In this document: positions 35,860 to 44,314 of the stretch, piece by piece
Position numbering within the stretch: the stretch's first letter is position 1
How the letters are laid out: the number at the start of each line of letters is the position of its first letter
Position numbers and translations under genes: made by a program
Notes under the pieces: model-generated
What the model saw: only the letters and a program-made list of their open reading frames with translations
Databases searched by the model: none
What the model was told of the DNA's origin: nothing
NCBI GenBank assembly: GCA_963778465.1
Contig: CAVZUK010000003.1
Span: 2,418,001-2,482,000 of the forward strand
Origin: CAVZBW01 sp963778465
GTDB taxonomy: Bacteria; Actinomycetota; Acidimicrobiia; Acidimicrobiales; RAAP-2
Direction of reading: 5' to 3'
Length of the DNA stretch: 64,000 nt

Positions 35860-37436
35860 GACTCCGACTCGGGCGGGCGGGCCACGTACTCGTCGCGGAG
35901 CGCCTTCTTCACGATCTTGCCGGTGGCCGCGCGGGGCATCTCGGCCCGCACCTCGAGCTGCTCGGGGATCTTCTGGGTCATGAGCCCGTGCTGCCGGCAG
36001 TAGGCCACGACGTCGGCCAGGGTGAGCTCGCCGGCTTCGGCCACCGGCTGGACGACGGCGCAGACGATCTCGCCGCGTGACCGCTCCGGCAGCCCGATCA
36101 CCGCGACGTCGGTCACCGCCGGATGGCTGTAGAGCAGGTCCTCGATCTCCTTGGCGCTGATGTTCTCGCCCTTGCGCACGATCACGTCCTTGAGGCGCCC
36201 GGTCAGCACCGCGTACCCGTCGGGCCGCAGGTACCCGAGATCTCCGGTCCGGAAGTACCCCTCTTGGTCGAACGCCTCTCGGTTGAGGGCGGGGTCGGTA
36301 TAGCCGCGGAACACCATCGGACCCCGTACCCGGAACTCACCCTCCTCGCCCGGCTGGGCCGGCCGACCGTCGAGGGTGACGACCCGCAGGTCCGCGCCCT
36401 CCACCGGAGCCCCCGACGTGTTGGCCAGCTGTTCGTCGCTGTCGTGCGGCGAGCCACTCGTGATCATCGGTGACTCCGTCATGCCGTAGCCGTGGACGAC
36501 GCCGCGTCCACCCACCTCGTCGCGCACCTCGTAGTGCACCTCGGGAGGCATCGGCGCCCCGCCGCCGGACATGAGGCGCAGCGTGGGCAGGACGGGCTCT
36601 CCGGGATGGGCGCGCTGCTCGGCGAGGACGGCGAGGTAGAAGGCGGTGCTGCCACCCACCATGGTCACCCCGTGCCGGCGGTACGCCGCCAACGCCTCGG
36701 GGGGAGACCACGCCTCGATCAGCACCGCGGGGAACCCGAGGCTCAGCAGCATCACCAGGTAGTCGGGGCCCGCGATGTGCGCGTAGGGAAAGGCCATCGA
36801 GCCGACGTCGCTCGGGGACATGTCCATGGCCTTGGCCAGTCCCCAACCCCCGGCGATCAGGGTTTGGTCCGTGTGGCGGACGCCCTTGGGCTCGGCCGTG
36901 CTGCCGGAGGTGTAGTAGATCCAGCGCACCGGGGCGTGCTCGGCGTCCGTGGGCGTGGGCGGCGCGGGGAGGGTGGCCGGATCGCCCAGGGGCAGTCCCT
37001 CGCCGAGGGACAGCACCGCCGGGGGCTCGGGCAGCTCAGCCGTGACCGTGTCGGCGAGGGCCAGGTAGTCGACCTTCCGCCACACCCCGGGGACGACCAG
37101 TAGCTCCGGGCGCGTCTGGCGCACCGCGAAGCCCACCTCGCGCTCCCGGTAGAGGTGGATGATGGGATTCTGCACCGCTCCCAGGCGACTGAGGGCCATG
37201 GAGAGCACGACGGTTTCGATGCGTGTCGGGAGTTGCCAGCACACCACGCTGTCCGGGCCGATCCCTCTGATGAGGAGGCCGGCGGCTGTCTCCTCGGCTC
37301 GCTTCGCAAACTCCCCGAACGTGACGACCCGGTCCTCGGCGTCGATCAGCATGGGGTGCTCCGGCGAGGCGGCGGCCCGGCGCTCGACGAGCTCCCACAT
37401 GGTTCGAGTCCCCGTGATGGGGTGTGCGTTGTCCAT
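35856..37436 (-). CDS. AMP-dependent synthetase / CoA ligase
   Basis: A 526-residue ANL-superfamily enzyme, unlike the two ligases at the left edge. The phosphate loop YYTSGSTAEPKG is near residue 180, YGMTE near 325, GRLKDVIVRKGENISAKEIE near 430, and PRAATGKIVKK near the C terminus carries the catalytic lysine. It resembles cyclohexanecarboxylate/fatty-acyl or aryl-acid ligases. I chose the ATG at 37436 because AGGAGGG lies 4 nt upstream. It heads an operon with the phosphatase and fructosamine kinase. Confidence 0.85.
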   Translation of the reverse strand: MDNAHPITGTRTMWELVERRAAASPEHPMLIDAEDRVVTFGEFAKRAEETAAGLLIRGIGPDSVVCWQLPTRIETVVLSMALSRLGAVQNPIIHLYREREVGFAVRQTRPELLVVPGVWRKVDYLALADTVTAELPEPPAVLSLGEGLPLGDPATLPAPPTPTDAEHAPVRWIYYTSGSTAEPKGVRHTDQTLIAGGWGLAKAMDMSPSDVGSMAFPYAHIAGPDYLVMLLSLGFPAVLIEAWSPPEALAAYRRHGVTMVGGSTAFYLAVLAEQRAHPGEPVLPTLRLMSGGGAPMPPEVHYEVRDEVGGRGVVHGYGMTESPMITSGSPHDSDEQLANTSGAPVEGADLRVVTLDGRPAQPGEEGEFRVRGPMVFRGYTDPALNREAFDQEGYFRTGDLGYLRPDGYAVLTGRLKDVIVRKGENISAKEIEDLLYSHPAVTDVAVIGLPERSRGEIVCAVVQPVAEAGELTLADVVAYCRQHGLMTQKIPEQLEVRAEMPRAATGKIVKKALRDEYVARPPESES

Positions 37437-37620
37437 ACGGCCCTCCTGCATCGGTGCCTCTCTCTAGCAGGTCCCCGGGGGGGTCCCGCTAGCCGGTCGG
37501 GCCCCGGCCAGGACGGTCCACCACCGTGCGCCCCGTCGTGCGGAAGAGTGGGGCAAGCTGGGGTCGCGCCAGGGTCCGGGTGGCTGGGCCCGGGCCAGGC
37601 CAACCTGAAAGGGAGGCGAC

Positions 37621-37911
37621 ATGGTGGAGGTTCCGGGAGACATGACCGGTGCCGGTGCGCCCCGGGGTACCAAGCCCCGGGACCGGCGCCGCGACACGCG
37701 AATGATCGCGAGCGGCGTGGTCGCGGTGCTGCTGGTGTGGTTCGCGTTGGCCAACCTGCAGGACGTGAGCATCCACTTCTGGGTTTCCACCACGAAGGCC
37801 CCGCTCATCGTGGTCATCATCATCTCCGGGGTGCTCGGGGCGCTGATCGGCGTGATGGCGACCCGGCGGCGGAAGCGGGCGGACTCCGAGGGGGCCCACG
37901 GGAGGACTTGA
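37621..37911 (+). CDS. LapA-domain (DUF1049) membrane protein
   Basis: A 96-residue protein with two membrane helices (ASGVVAVLLVWFALANL and PLIVVIIISGVLGALIG) separated by a short loop, followed by a basic cytoplasmic tail. That is the layout of LapA/DUF1049 proteins, in Gram-negatives linked to the lipopolysaccharide-assembly LapAB system; the role in actinomycetes is unknown. A strong AAAGGGAGG precedes the ATG. The 184 nt upstream, shared with the divergent CoA ligase, shows no clear promoter. Confidence 0.75.
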   Translation: MVEVPGDMTGAGAPRGTKPRDRRRDTRMIASGVVAVLLVWFALANLQDVSIHFWVSTTKAPLIVVIIISGVLGALIGVMATRRRKRADSEGAHGRT

Positions 37912-38099
37912 GGCGCGCCCGGCGAGCGGCGGGGCGGTCGTAGACTCGGCCCCGTGCGGGGATGCGGGACCGGGGCCTGGAGGCCCACCGGGTGGAGGCA
38001 GCGGCGCCAGGGGTCGATCCCCGTTGTGCCGGCCGCTGAGCTGCGCGAACATGACAGCGGCATGGCCAGGTTCGAAGCACCTTGGGGGAGGCGCAGGTA

Positions 38100-38498
38100 G
38101 TGCCACTCTCGGAGCACGAGCAGCGCATCCTTGCCGAGATGGAGGAGTCGCTGGTCCGTGAGGACCCGCACTTCGCCGAGCGGGTCAAGTCCGAGACCGT
38201 CTATCGCCACGCGGGTCGTCACTGCATCTGGAGCGCGCTCGGCTTTGCGGCGGGGGTGGCGATCCTGGTGGCCTTCTACTCGGAGTCCGTGCTCGTCGGG
38301 TTGCTCGGCGTCGCCGTCATGTTCGGGTCTGCCGTCGTCTTCGAGCGCAACGTCCGCCGGATGGGCCGGGCGGGCTGGCGCGACCTGACCCGGACGTTGC
38401 ACGAGGACCGGGAGTCACGGGACCGCTCGCTCGCCACGGGTGGCGCGTTCCGCAACACGCGCGAGTGGTTACGCTCTCACTTCCGGCGAGACGGCTGA
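38100..38498 (+). CDS. DUF3040 membrane protein
   Basis: A 132-residue protein starting MPLSEHEQRILAEME, the N terminus of DUF3040 proteins. A short cytoplasmic part is followed by two membrane helices (about residues 47-85) and a basic tail. The family is actinobacterial and often encoded near the mraZ-dcw region, as here, but its role is unknown. The GTG at 38100 was preferred to a TTG 18 nt upstream because the family sequence starts there. Confidence 0.82.
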   Translation: MPLSEHEQRILAEMEESLVREDPHFAERVKSETVYRHAGRHCIWSALGFAAGVAILVAFYSESVLVGLLGVAVMFGSAVVFERNVRRMGRAGWRDLTRTLHEDRESRDRSLATGGAFRNTREWLRSHFRRDG

Positions 38499-38527
38499 CC
38501 GCTCTGATCGACTAGAGCCCGGAGTCC

Positions 38528-39406
38528 GTGTTGGGTGCCCGGTGCCTCGCCGTGGACATTGGCGGAACCAAGATCGCGGCGGGCGTCGTCGACGAGAGCG
38601 GTCAATTGCTGCACGACCGTCGAGTGCCGACCCCGTGCGGCGAGCGCGCCGACGTGTGGCGGGTGGTCGCCCAACTCGTGAGGGCCGTGGCGGACGAGGC
38701 CGATGGGTTCGTCGCCTGCGGCGTTGGCTGTGGCGGACCGATGGTCGCAGGAGGGGAGGAGGTCTCACCGCTCAACATTCCCGCGTGGAGAGGGTTCCCG
38801 CTAAGGGCGCGCATGGCAGAGCTGATCGGACTGCCCGTCTTCGTCGACAACGACGCCAAGGCGTTGGCGCTTGCCGAAGGATGGACGGGGGGAGCGGAGT
38901 CGGTCGGGAATTATCTCGCCATGGTGGTCTCGACCGGCGTGGGGGGTGGCATCGTCCTCGACGGACGGCTGCTCGACGGGCGGTTGGGCAACGCCGGTCA
39001 TATCGGCCACGTCGTGGTCTCGCCCCGAGGCCGGGCGTGCCGGTGCGGTGGACGAGGCTGTCTCGAGGCGGAGGCTTCCGGATCGGCGATCGCCGCCATC
39101 ACGGGCCGACCGGCCAGCCAAGCCGATCCTCCGATGGTGCGACGCTGTGGGCGACTGGTCGGCCGGGCGGTGGCATCGGTCGCGAACCTGCTCGACCTCG
39201 ACTTGGCCGTCGTCGCCGGCTCCGTCGCCCTGGGCTTCGGCGATCCCTTCTTCGAGGCGGCTCAGCGCGAGGTACGGCGACGCTCGGGACTGGACTTCTC
39301 GGCGGGAACGATCGTGAGGCCAGCGGGCCTCGGCGCCTCGGCGCCCCTGGTGGGCGCAGGGGCCGTCGCCTGGCGCGGGATCGGGAGGTTGCGCCTTGGT
39401 GGATGA
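38528..39406 (+). CDS. ROK-family sugar kinase
   Basis: A 292-residue ROK protein. The ATP loop DIGGTKIAAG is at residues 9-18. The ROK zinc motif is CRCGGRGCLE (Cys171, Cys173, Cys178) after HIGHVVV. DNDAKALALAE holds the catalytic aspartate. It lacks an N-terminal wHTH, so it is a kinase (glucokinase-like) and not a NagC-type repressor. Its end overlaps the start of the small gene after it by 8 nt. Confidence 0.88.
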   Translation: MLGARCLAVDIGGTKIAAGVVDESGQLLHDRRVPTPCGERADVWRVVAQLVRAVADEADGFVACGVGCGGPMVAGGEEVSPLNIPAWRGFPLRARMAELIGLPVFVDNDAKALALAEGWTGGAESVGNYLAMVVSTGVGGGIVLDGRLLDGRLGNAGHIGHVVVSPRGRACRCGGRGCLEAEASGSAIAAITGRPASQADPPMVRRCGRLVGRAVASVANLLDLDLAVVAGSVALGFGDPFFEAAQREVRRRSGLDFSAGTIVRPAGLGASAPLVGAGAVAWRGIGRLRLGG

Positions 39407-39662
39407 CCCGCCGATGCGAGCCTTCGCCAAGGCGGTTGCGCCGAGACCGCGGCTGTGGTGGGTCGGTCTGCGCACCGCCGTGCGCCTCGCCGAACCGGGG
39501 TGGTGGCGAAGGTGGCCACCCGTCCCCGTGCCCCCCGCGGACTATTGGACGTTCCGGCTGGAGACGGCGTACGGCGGCCAGGTCGACCACCGGGGGCCTT
39601 CGCCCGCCGACGTCGCCTCCTACCTCGAATGGTGCCGGACTCGTCCAAGAGGGGCAAGGTAG
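39399..39662 (+). CDS. Small conserved protein upstream of HNH gene
   Basis: An 87-residue basic, Trp-rich protein. Typical parts are LAEPGWWRRWPPVPVP, FRLETAYGG and VASYLEWCR. Proteins of this kind precede HNH endonuclease genes in many actinomycetes. I know of no function. The GTG at 39399 was used, overlapping the ROK gene; the stop is 9 nt from the HNH start, so the two may be co-transcribed. Confidence 0.7.
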   Translation: MDDPPMRAFAKAVAPRPRLWWVGLRTAVRLAEPGWWRRWPPVPVPPADYWTFRLETAYGGQVDHRGPSPADVASYLEWCRTRPRGAR

Positions 39663-39671
39663 CCTGCAGCA

Positions 39672-40178
39672 ATGCACCGGGTGCTGCTGCTCAACGCCAC
39701 GTATGAGCCGTTGGCGTTGGTCTCGGACCGCAGGGCCGTCGTGCTGATGCTTGCCGAGCGAGCGGAGGCGGTCGCCTACCGTCCGGAAGGCACCGTCTTC
39801 CGCTCGACCCACCTCACGGTCGAGGTCCCCGCGATCGTCCGGCTCTGCCAGATGGTCCGGATCCCGCGGTGGGCTCGAACGCCGCCGCTCACGAGACGAT
39901 CCGTGCTCCGCCGCGACGGCGGGCGGTGTGCATACTGTCTCGCTCCGGCGGACACCGTCGACCACGTCGTGCCGAAGAGTCGCGGCGGGCGTCACGAATG
40001 GACCAACGTCGTGGCTTCCTGCAAGCAGCACAACCTGCTCAAGGGGGATCAGTTGCTGTCCGAGCTGGGCTGGACGCTGGCCTTCCAACCCCGGGCACCC
40101 GACGGCCACCTCTGGCGTCTCCGCCACCTTGCCGAGGTGGACCCCCTCTGGGAGCCCTATCTGGCCGCCGCATCCTGA
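39672..40178 (+). CDS. HNH endonuclease family protein
   Basis: A 168-residue protein with an HNH domain at about residues 70-125: RDGGRCAYC, then VDHVVPKSRGG and SCKQHNLLKG. The first and second cysteine pairs probably bind zinc. Single HNH proteins like this are widespread in actinomycetes and their substrate is mostly unknown. The ATG follows TAGCCT by 6 nt, so a leaderless transcript is possible, although the TAG is also the previous stop codon. Seven further residues precede the family sequence. Confidence 0.85.
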   Translation: MHRVLLLNATYEPLALVSDRRAVVLMLAERAEAVAYRPEGTVFRSTHLTVEVPAIVRLCQMVRIPRWARTPPLTRRSVLRRDGGRCAYCLAPADTVDHVVPKSRGGRHEWTNVVASCKQHNLLKGDQLLSELGWTLAFQPRAPDGHLWRLRHLAEVDPLWEPYLAAAS

Positions 40179-40198
40179 GCGGGTCGCGGGGGTTCGAG

Positions 40199-40957
40199 TT
40201 GAGCACGCCCTCACCTTCTGTCGCGGCTCCAGGCCCGAGCTCCCGCCCGGCCGAGCTCGAGGTCGACTCCTACCGGACCCGACCGAGAAGCGTGGTGGTC
40301 CGGCGGCCCCGCGGGTCGGTTCTGGTGCTGGGTAGCAGCCAACCACTCTCGATGGTGGACGCCGGGCAACTGGCGTCCGGCGGAGTCTCCGTACTGCGGC
40401 GTCGCAGCGGTGGCTCGGCCGTGCTCCTGCGTGGCGCCGATCCGTTGTGGGTCGAGCTGTGGATCCCCTCGTGCGACCGGCTCTTCGATCGCGACGTCCG
40501 GCGCGCCTCGGAGCGGGTCGGGGAGTGGTGGGCGGCGGCGCTGCGCAGTATGGGTGCATCTCGCGTGCAAGTGCATCGTGGGGCCGCGGTGCCGGGGGAC
40601 GGGTCCGACTGGTCTTGCTTCGCGGGCCTCGGTCCGGGTGAGGTGCTGTCGGGCCGGAGGAAGCTGGTGGGCCTGGCGCAGTGGAGATGCCGGCAGGGCG
40701 CGCTCTTCCAGTGCGCGGTCCACGTCCACTGGGATGCCGGCCGCTTGGCGGGAGTTCTCGCGCTCGACCCGGAGCGTCGCCGCACGCTGGCCGCGGCCTG
40801 GTCGGAGGCTGCCACGGGGCTGGACGGCGTGGACGGTCTCGATCCGGTCGCGGGCGGGGGAGCCGGTCACCGCCTGCTGGTCGCGCTGCGGCATCATCTC
40901 CCCGAATCCGAGACGTGGCGGGTGGACGAGAGCGTGGAGATCGAGCTCGAGAGGTGA
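40199..40957 (+). CDS. Lipoate-protein ligase family protein
   Basis: A 252-residue BirA/LplA-fold protein. Core features are VLRRRSGGSAVLL, WVELWIPSCDRLF, GRRKLVGLAQWR and LFQCAVHVHW, the order seen in lipoate/biotin ligase family members. It could attach lipoate or octanoate to carrier domains, but this actinobacterial subgroup is not well studied. The start is a TTG, since no ATG or GTG keeps the N terminus. Its stop overlaps the argF ATG by one base. Confidence 0.75.
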   Translation: MSTPSPSVAAPGPSSRPAELEVDSYRTRPRSVVVRRPRGSVLVLGSSQPLSMVDAGQLASGGVSVLRRRSGGSAVLLRGADPLWVELWIPSCDRLFDRDVRRASERVGEWWAAALRSMGASRVQVHRGAAVPGDGSDWSCFAGLGPGEVLSGRRKLVGLAQWRCRQGALFQCAVHVHWDAGRLAGVLALDPERRRTLAAAWSEAATGLDGVDGLDPVAGGGAGHRLLVALRHHLPESETWRVDESVEIELER

Positions 40958-41963
40958 TGACGGTGGACAAGAGCCTGCAGGGGAGGAGCTTCCTCAAGGA
41001 GCTCGATTGGTCGGCAGACGAGCTCACCGCGCTGCTCGACCTGGCCGCCGAGCTGAAGCGGGCCAAGGCCAAGGGGGGGGAGCATCAAGCCCTCAAGGGT
41101 CGCAACTTCGCCCTCGTCTTCGAGAAGTCCTCGACGAGAACCCGATGCTCCTTCGAGGTCGCTGCGCACGACCAGGGTGCGAACGTGACGTTCATCGGCC
41201 CGACCGGTTCGCACCTCGGGGCCGAGGAGTCGTTGGCGGACACCCGCGGTTCTTGGGAAGGCTCTTTCACGGCATCGCCTACCGCGGTCACGAGCAGAGC
41301 CGGGTCGAGGAGCTCGACGCCCATGCCGGCGTGCCCGTGTGGAACGGACTGACCGACGAGTGGCACCCCACGCAGATCCTCGCCGACGTGCTCACGATGC
41401 GGGAGATGAGCGGCAAGCCCCTGGAGGAGATCTCGTTCTGCTTCTTCGGCGACACGCGCTTCAACATGGCTCGTTCCCTCCTGGTCGCCGGCGCCATCCT
41501 CGGCATGGACGCCCGGCTCTGCGGTCCGGAGGCCCTCTGGCCGCCCGACGACGTCGTGCGCACGGCCCGCTCCCTGGCCGAGCGGAGCGGAGCTCGTTGC
41601 CGGGTGCTCGATGATCCGGTCTCGGCTGTGGCGGGCGTCGACTTCGTCTACACGGACGTCTGGCTCTCGATGGGTGAGCCGGCGGCGGGGTGGTCCGACC
41701 GCGTCTCGGCGCTGCGCCCGTTCCGGGTGACCTCCGAGCTCATGGCGGCCAGCGGCAACCCGGAGGTGCGGTTCCTCCACTGCCTGCCGGCGCTCCACGA
41801 TCGAAAGACGGACCTCGGAGAACAGCTCTACGAGCTGACCGGCCTCGAGGGGATCGAGGTCACCGACGAGGTCTTCGAATCGGAGGCCTCCGTCGTCTTC
41901 GACCAGGCGGAGAACCGGATGCACACCATCAAGGCGCTGATGGTCGCCACGGCCGGCGACTGA
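40957..41963 (+). CDS. argF: Ornithine carbamoyltransferase, with a -1 frameshift
   Basis: The protein is complete only if one missing base is restored near 41245, where the frame changes. The first part has FEKSSTRTR, the carbamoyl-phosphate site; after the break the reading continues as RLFHGIAYRG and ends with DVWLSMGE and HCLPALHD, the OTC-specific motifs. The enzyme makes citrulline from ornithine in arginine synthesis. The rest of the gene is intact and conserved, so this is more likely a sequencing or assembly error than a decayed gene. No other arginine genes are close. Confidence 0.85.
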
Positions 41964-41996
41964 GTTCCTCCTCGGCGTTCTCCTTCGCCGTTCTCC

Positions 41997-42015
41997 CTCG
42001 GCGGGCGCCGCCGAG
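41997..42015 (+). terminator. Hairpin after argF
   Basis: CTCGGCGG (41997-42004) and CCGCCGAG (42008-42015) form a perfect 8-bp stem with a 3-nt loop, 34 nt after the argF stop. No T-run follows, so termination may need Rho. It separates argF from the mraZ promoter. Confidence 0.4.
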
Positions 42016-42161
42016 AATCCGCCGAAGATCCCGTCTCAGATCCCGCCGCAGGGTGCTCGAGCCCGCGCTGACCGTCGCGCGCCGGCGCAGCAGCCCGCCC
42101 CCGCCGTCGCGTTCTTCCTGCTATCCGCCACTTCTTTTGTGCGCAATGGGGGCCGTCGTTG

Positions 42162-42190
42162 TTGACGAGTGGGGACTGGGGGCATAAAGT
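42162..42190 (+). promoter_or_regulatory. Sigma-A-type promoter of mraZ/dcw cluster
   Basis: TTGACG (42162-42167) and TAAAGT (42185-42190) are spaced by exactly 17 bp. Transcription would start near 42197, about 60 nt before the mraZ GTG. The MraZ boxes lie on and just after the -10, where binding would block the promoter. Confidence 0.6.
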
Positions 42191-42212
42191 GGCGTGAAGT
42201 GGTGTAGAGGGG
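42170..42212 (+). promoter_or_regulatory. MraZ-binding repeats
   Basis: TGG triplets with G-rich contexts recur. GTGG at 42189 and 42199 and GGGG at 42209 are exactly 10 bp apart, and TGGGG and TGGGGG lie at 42170 and 42177. MraZ is known to bind several TGGGN-like repeats near the start of its own operon. Autoregulation of mraZ fits. Confidence 0.55.
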
Positions 42213-42255
42213 CGGGCAGGGACGCAGCCGAGGAGCGTCGTGGGAGCAAGAGCTG

Positions 42256-42675
42256 GTGGCAACCTTCGTCGGCAGGTACGAGCACTCGCTCGACACCAAG
42301 GGCCGGGTCATTCTTCCGGCGAAATTCCGCGAGCCCTTCGAGCGGGGGGGCTACCTCACCAAGCACCGAGAGGGCTGCCTCGCGCTCTGGACGCCGGGCG
42401 AGTTCGAGCGGCAAAAGGGGTCGATGCAGGACAGGGCGGCGCAGGGACGCAGCAATCGCAACCGCGCCCGACTGTGGGCATCCAGCTCCTTCGAGGTGGA
42501 GGTGGACCGACAGGGGAGAATGCCGATTCCCGTCGCCTTGCGCGAGTTCGCCGGCCTGCAGGGAGAGGTGCTGGTCAACGGAGCGATCGATCGAGTCGAG
42601 CTGTGGTCGCCGGAGGTATGGCGCGACCGAGTCGAGCCGGACGAGCAGTGGTTCTTCGACGAGGACGACGATTAG
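42256..42675 (+). CDS. mraZ: Transcriptional regulator MraZ
   Basis: A 139-residue MraZ, a ring-forming DNA-binding repressor of the division operon. Two SpoVT-AbrB-like halves are visible: GRYEHSLDTKGRVILPAKFR at the N terminus and SFEVEVDRQGRMPIPVALRE near residue 75. It starts the dcw cluster in its usual place before rsmH. The C terminus is acidic (FFDEDDD). The GTG start follows a purine-rich GAGCAAGAG. Confidence 0.93.
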   Translation: MATFVGRYEHSLDTKGRVILPAKFREPFERGGYLTKHREGCLALWTPGEFERQKGSMQDRAAQGRSNRNRARLWASSSFEVEVDRQGRMPIPVALREFAGLQGEVLVNGAIDRVELWSPEVWRDRVEPDEQWFFDEDDD

Positions 42676-42824
42676 GAGGGTTTGCTGGAGCCAATAAGGA
42701 GCTCGGGTCCACCGAGACCATGCGCAGTCCCTCGACGGGCTCGGCGGAAGGTGCCTCCTCCCCCTTCCCCGCCAAAAGCCCCGGTGTGTTGCCGGAGCAC
42801 GGAATGCCGGTCGAGGGACTGCGG

Positions 42825-43841
42825 ATGGACCCGGTATTCGCACACGAGCCTGTGATGGTGTCCGAGGTGGTGGACCTGTTCGCGGGCCGGCCGCCCGGAG
42901 TGGTGGTGGACCTCACGATCGGTGCCGCGGGACATGCCGCGGCACTCCTCGCCGCGCATCCGCATCTCGCGCTGGTCGGGTTCGATCGGGATCCCGACGC
43001 GGTCGCTGCGGCCCGTGCGCACCTCGAGGGGTTCGGGCACCGGGCGGCGGTTCACCGAGGTGAGTTCGCCGGGCTCGAACAGGGCGTCGCTCGCCTGCGG
43101 GCCGCAGGGCCTCCCGCCTGGCCGGGCGTCGCCGGAGGGCCGTGGTCGGAGAGCGTCGTGGGGGTCCTGGCCGACCTGGGAGTCAGCTCCCCCCAGCTCG
43201 ACCGTCCCGAGCGCGGCTTCTCGTACCGGCAGGGCGGGGTCCTCGACATGCGGATGGATCCCTCCGGCGGGGTGACCGCCGCCGACATCGTCAACACCGT
43301 GGGCTACGACGACCTCGTCCGCATGCTGGTCGAGAACGGCGAGGCGAGGTTCGCCCGCCGGATCGCCCGCGCCATCCTCGACGCTCGGCCCCTTTCCACC
43401 ACCGACGAGCTGGCCGCGGTCGTCGCCGAGGCCGTCCCGGCGCCGGCCCGGCGGCGGGGTCACCCGGCGCGGCGGGTTTTCCAGGCGCTGCGCATCGCCG
43501 TCAACGAGGAGCTCGATCAGCTCGCCCTTGGCCTGCCTCAGGCCCTCGACCTGCTCAGCCCGGGGGGTCGAGCGGTGGTGATCTCGTATCACTCGGGAGA
43601 GGACAGGCTGGTCAAGCAGATCTTCCGTGACGCGGAGCGCGGCGGGTGCCAGTGCCCGCCCGGGCTGCCGTGCGTGTGCGGTGCCGAGCCGCTCTTCCGG
43701 CTGGTCTTCCGGGGAAGCCGGCGGCCCGGTTCGGACGAGGTGGCACGGAACCACCGAGCGGAGAGCGCGCGGCTGAGGGCGGTCGAGCGCCTGGCCGATC
43801 CGTCGCCCAGAGTCTCGGCCCTCCCCGAGGCGGCCGCGTGA
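42825..43841 (+). CDS. rsmH: 16S rRNA (cytosine-1402-N4) methyltransferase RsmH
   Basis: A 338-residue RsmH (MraW), which methylates C1402 of 16S rRNA. Motifs are VVVDLTIGAAGHAAALL near residue 28, GVLADLGVSSPQLD near 115, and VISYHSGEDRLVKQ near 252. I chose the ATG at 42825 because GAGGG lies 7 nt before it and the family domain starts at once. An ATG at 42720 adds 35 low-complexity residues. It overlaps the ftsL-like gene by 4 nt. Confidence 0.9.
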   Translation: MDPVFAHEPVMVSEVVDLFAGRPPGVVVDLTIGAAGHAAALLAAHPHLALVGFDRDPDAVAAARAHLEGFGHRAAVHRGEFAGLEQGVARLRAAGPPAWPGVAGGPWSESVVGVLADLGVSSPQLDRPERGFSYRQGGVLDMRMDPSGGVTAADIVNTVGYDDLVRMLVENGEARFARRIARAILDARPLSTTDELAAVVAEAVPAPARRRGHPARRVFQALRIAVNEELDQLALGLPQALDLLSPGGRAVVISYHSGEDRLVKQIFRDAERGGCQCPPGLPCVCGAEPLFRLVFRGSRRPGSDEVARNHRAESARLRAVERLADPSPRVSALPEAAA

Positions 43842-44314
43842 CCCCGGCCCAGGCCGCCGCGGCGCGCCGGCTGGCCGATTCCTCTCCGGATTCCTCTGCG
43901 GCACGGTCGCGGCCGCAGCCGAACGCCCGCCCCTCTGGTGGAGAGGCCCCGTTCCGGGTCGTCCCGAAGGCCAGGAAACGTGCCGCACGCCGCCGCTGGG
44001 CACCCTGGCTCTGCCTTGTCTTCCTCCTCGGCACCTTGATGTCGGTCGTGCTCGCCCACGCCTACCTGGCGGAGGCCCAGGTCCGCATGACCCACGTGCA
44101 GTCGGAGCTGTCCGCAGCCCAGGCCAAGCACGAATCCGAGGAGCTCAAGGTCTCCAAGATGGAGACGCCGTCCCGGATCAGCGCCGCCGCGCACCAGGAG
44201 CATCTCTTGGCGCCCGGCCAGATCACGCAGGTCCCCCACGTCTCCCTCAACAAGCCCATCCCGAGTCCCAAGGTCTCGACGAGCACGCCAACGACCGCGG
44301 CGGCGGGAGGATGA
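43838..44314 (+). CDS. ftsL: FtsL-like septum protein
   Basis: A 158-residue bitopic protein. After a basic, disordered cytoplasmic part there is one membrane helix (WLCLVFLLGTLMSVVLAHAY, about residues 60-79). A coiled-coil-like stretch (VQSELSAAQAKHESEELKVSKME) follows, then a Pro/Thr tail. The layout and the position between rsmH and ftsI are those of FtsL, which helps recruit FtsI/FtsW, although the sequence is poorly conserved. The GTG overlaps the rsmH stop, and the end overlaps the ftsI start. Confidence 0.72.
   Translation: MTPAQAAAARRLADSSPDSSAARSRPQPNARPSGGEAPFRVVPKARKRAARRRWAPWLCLVFLLGTLMSVVLAHAYLAEAQVRMTHVQSELSAAQAKHESEELKVSKMETPSRISAAAHQEHLLAPGQITQVPHVSLNKPIPSPKVSTSTPTTAAAGG

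Noticed and set aside
38005..38030. A T-arm-like hairpin (GGGG-TCGAT-CCCC) in the 188-nt gap before the DUF3040 gene
   Set aside because: No acceptor stem, anticodon arm or D-arm matches a tRNA, and the sequence does not fit tmRNA or SRP RNA. It is probably a chance GC hairpin.
41964..42161. Possible small gene between argF and mraZ
   Set aside because: The short frames have no start with a ribosome-binding site and no family features. The stretch holds a hairpin and, at its end, the mraZ promoter.
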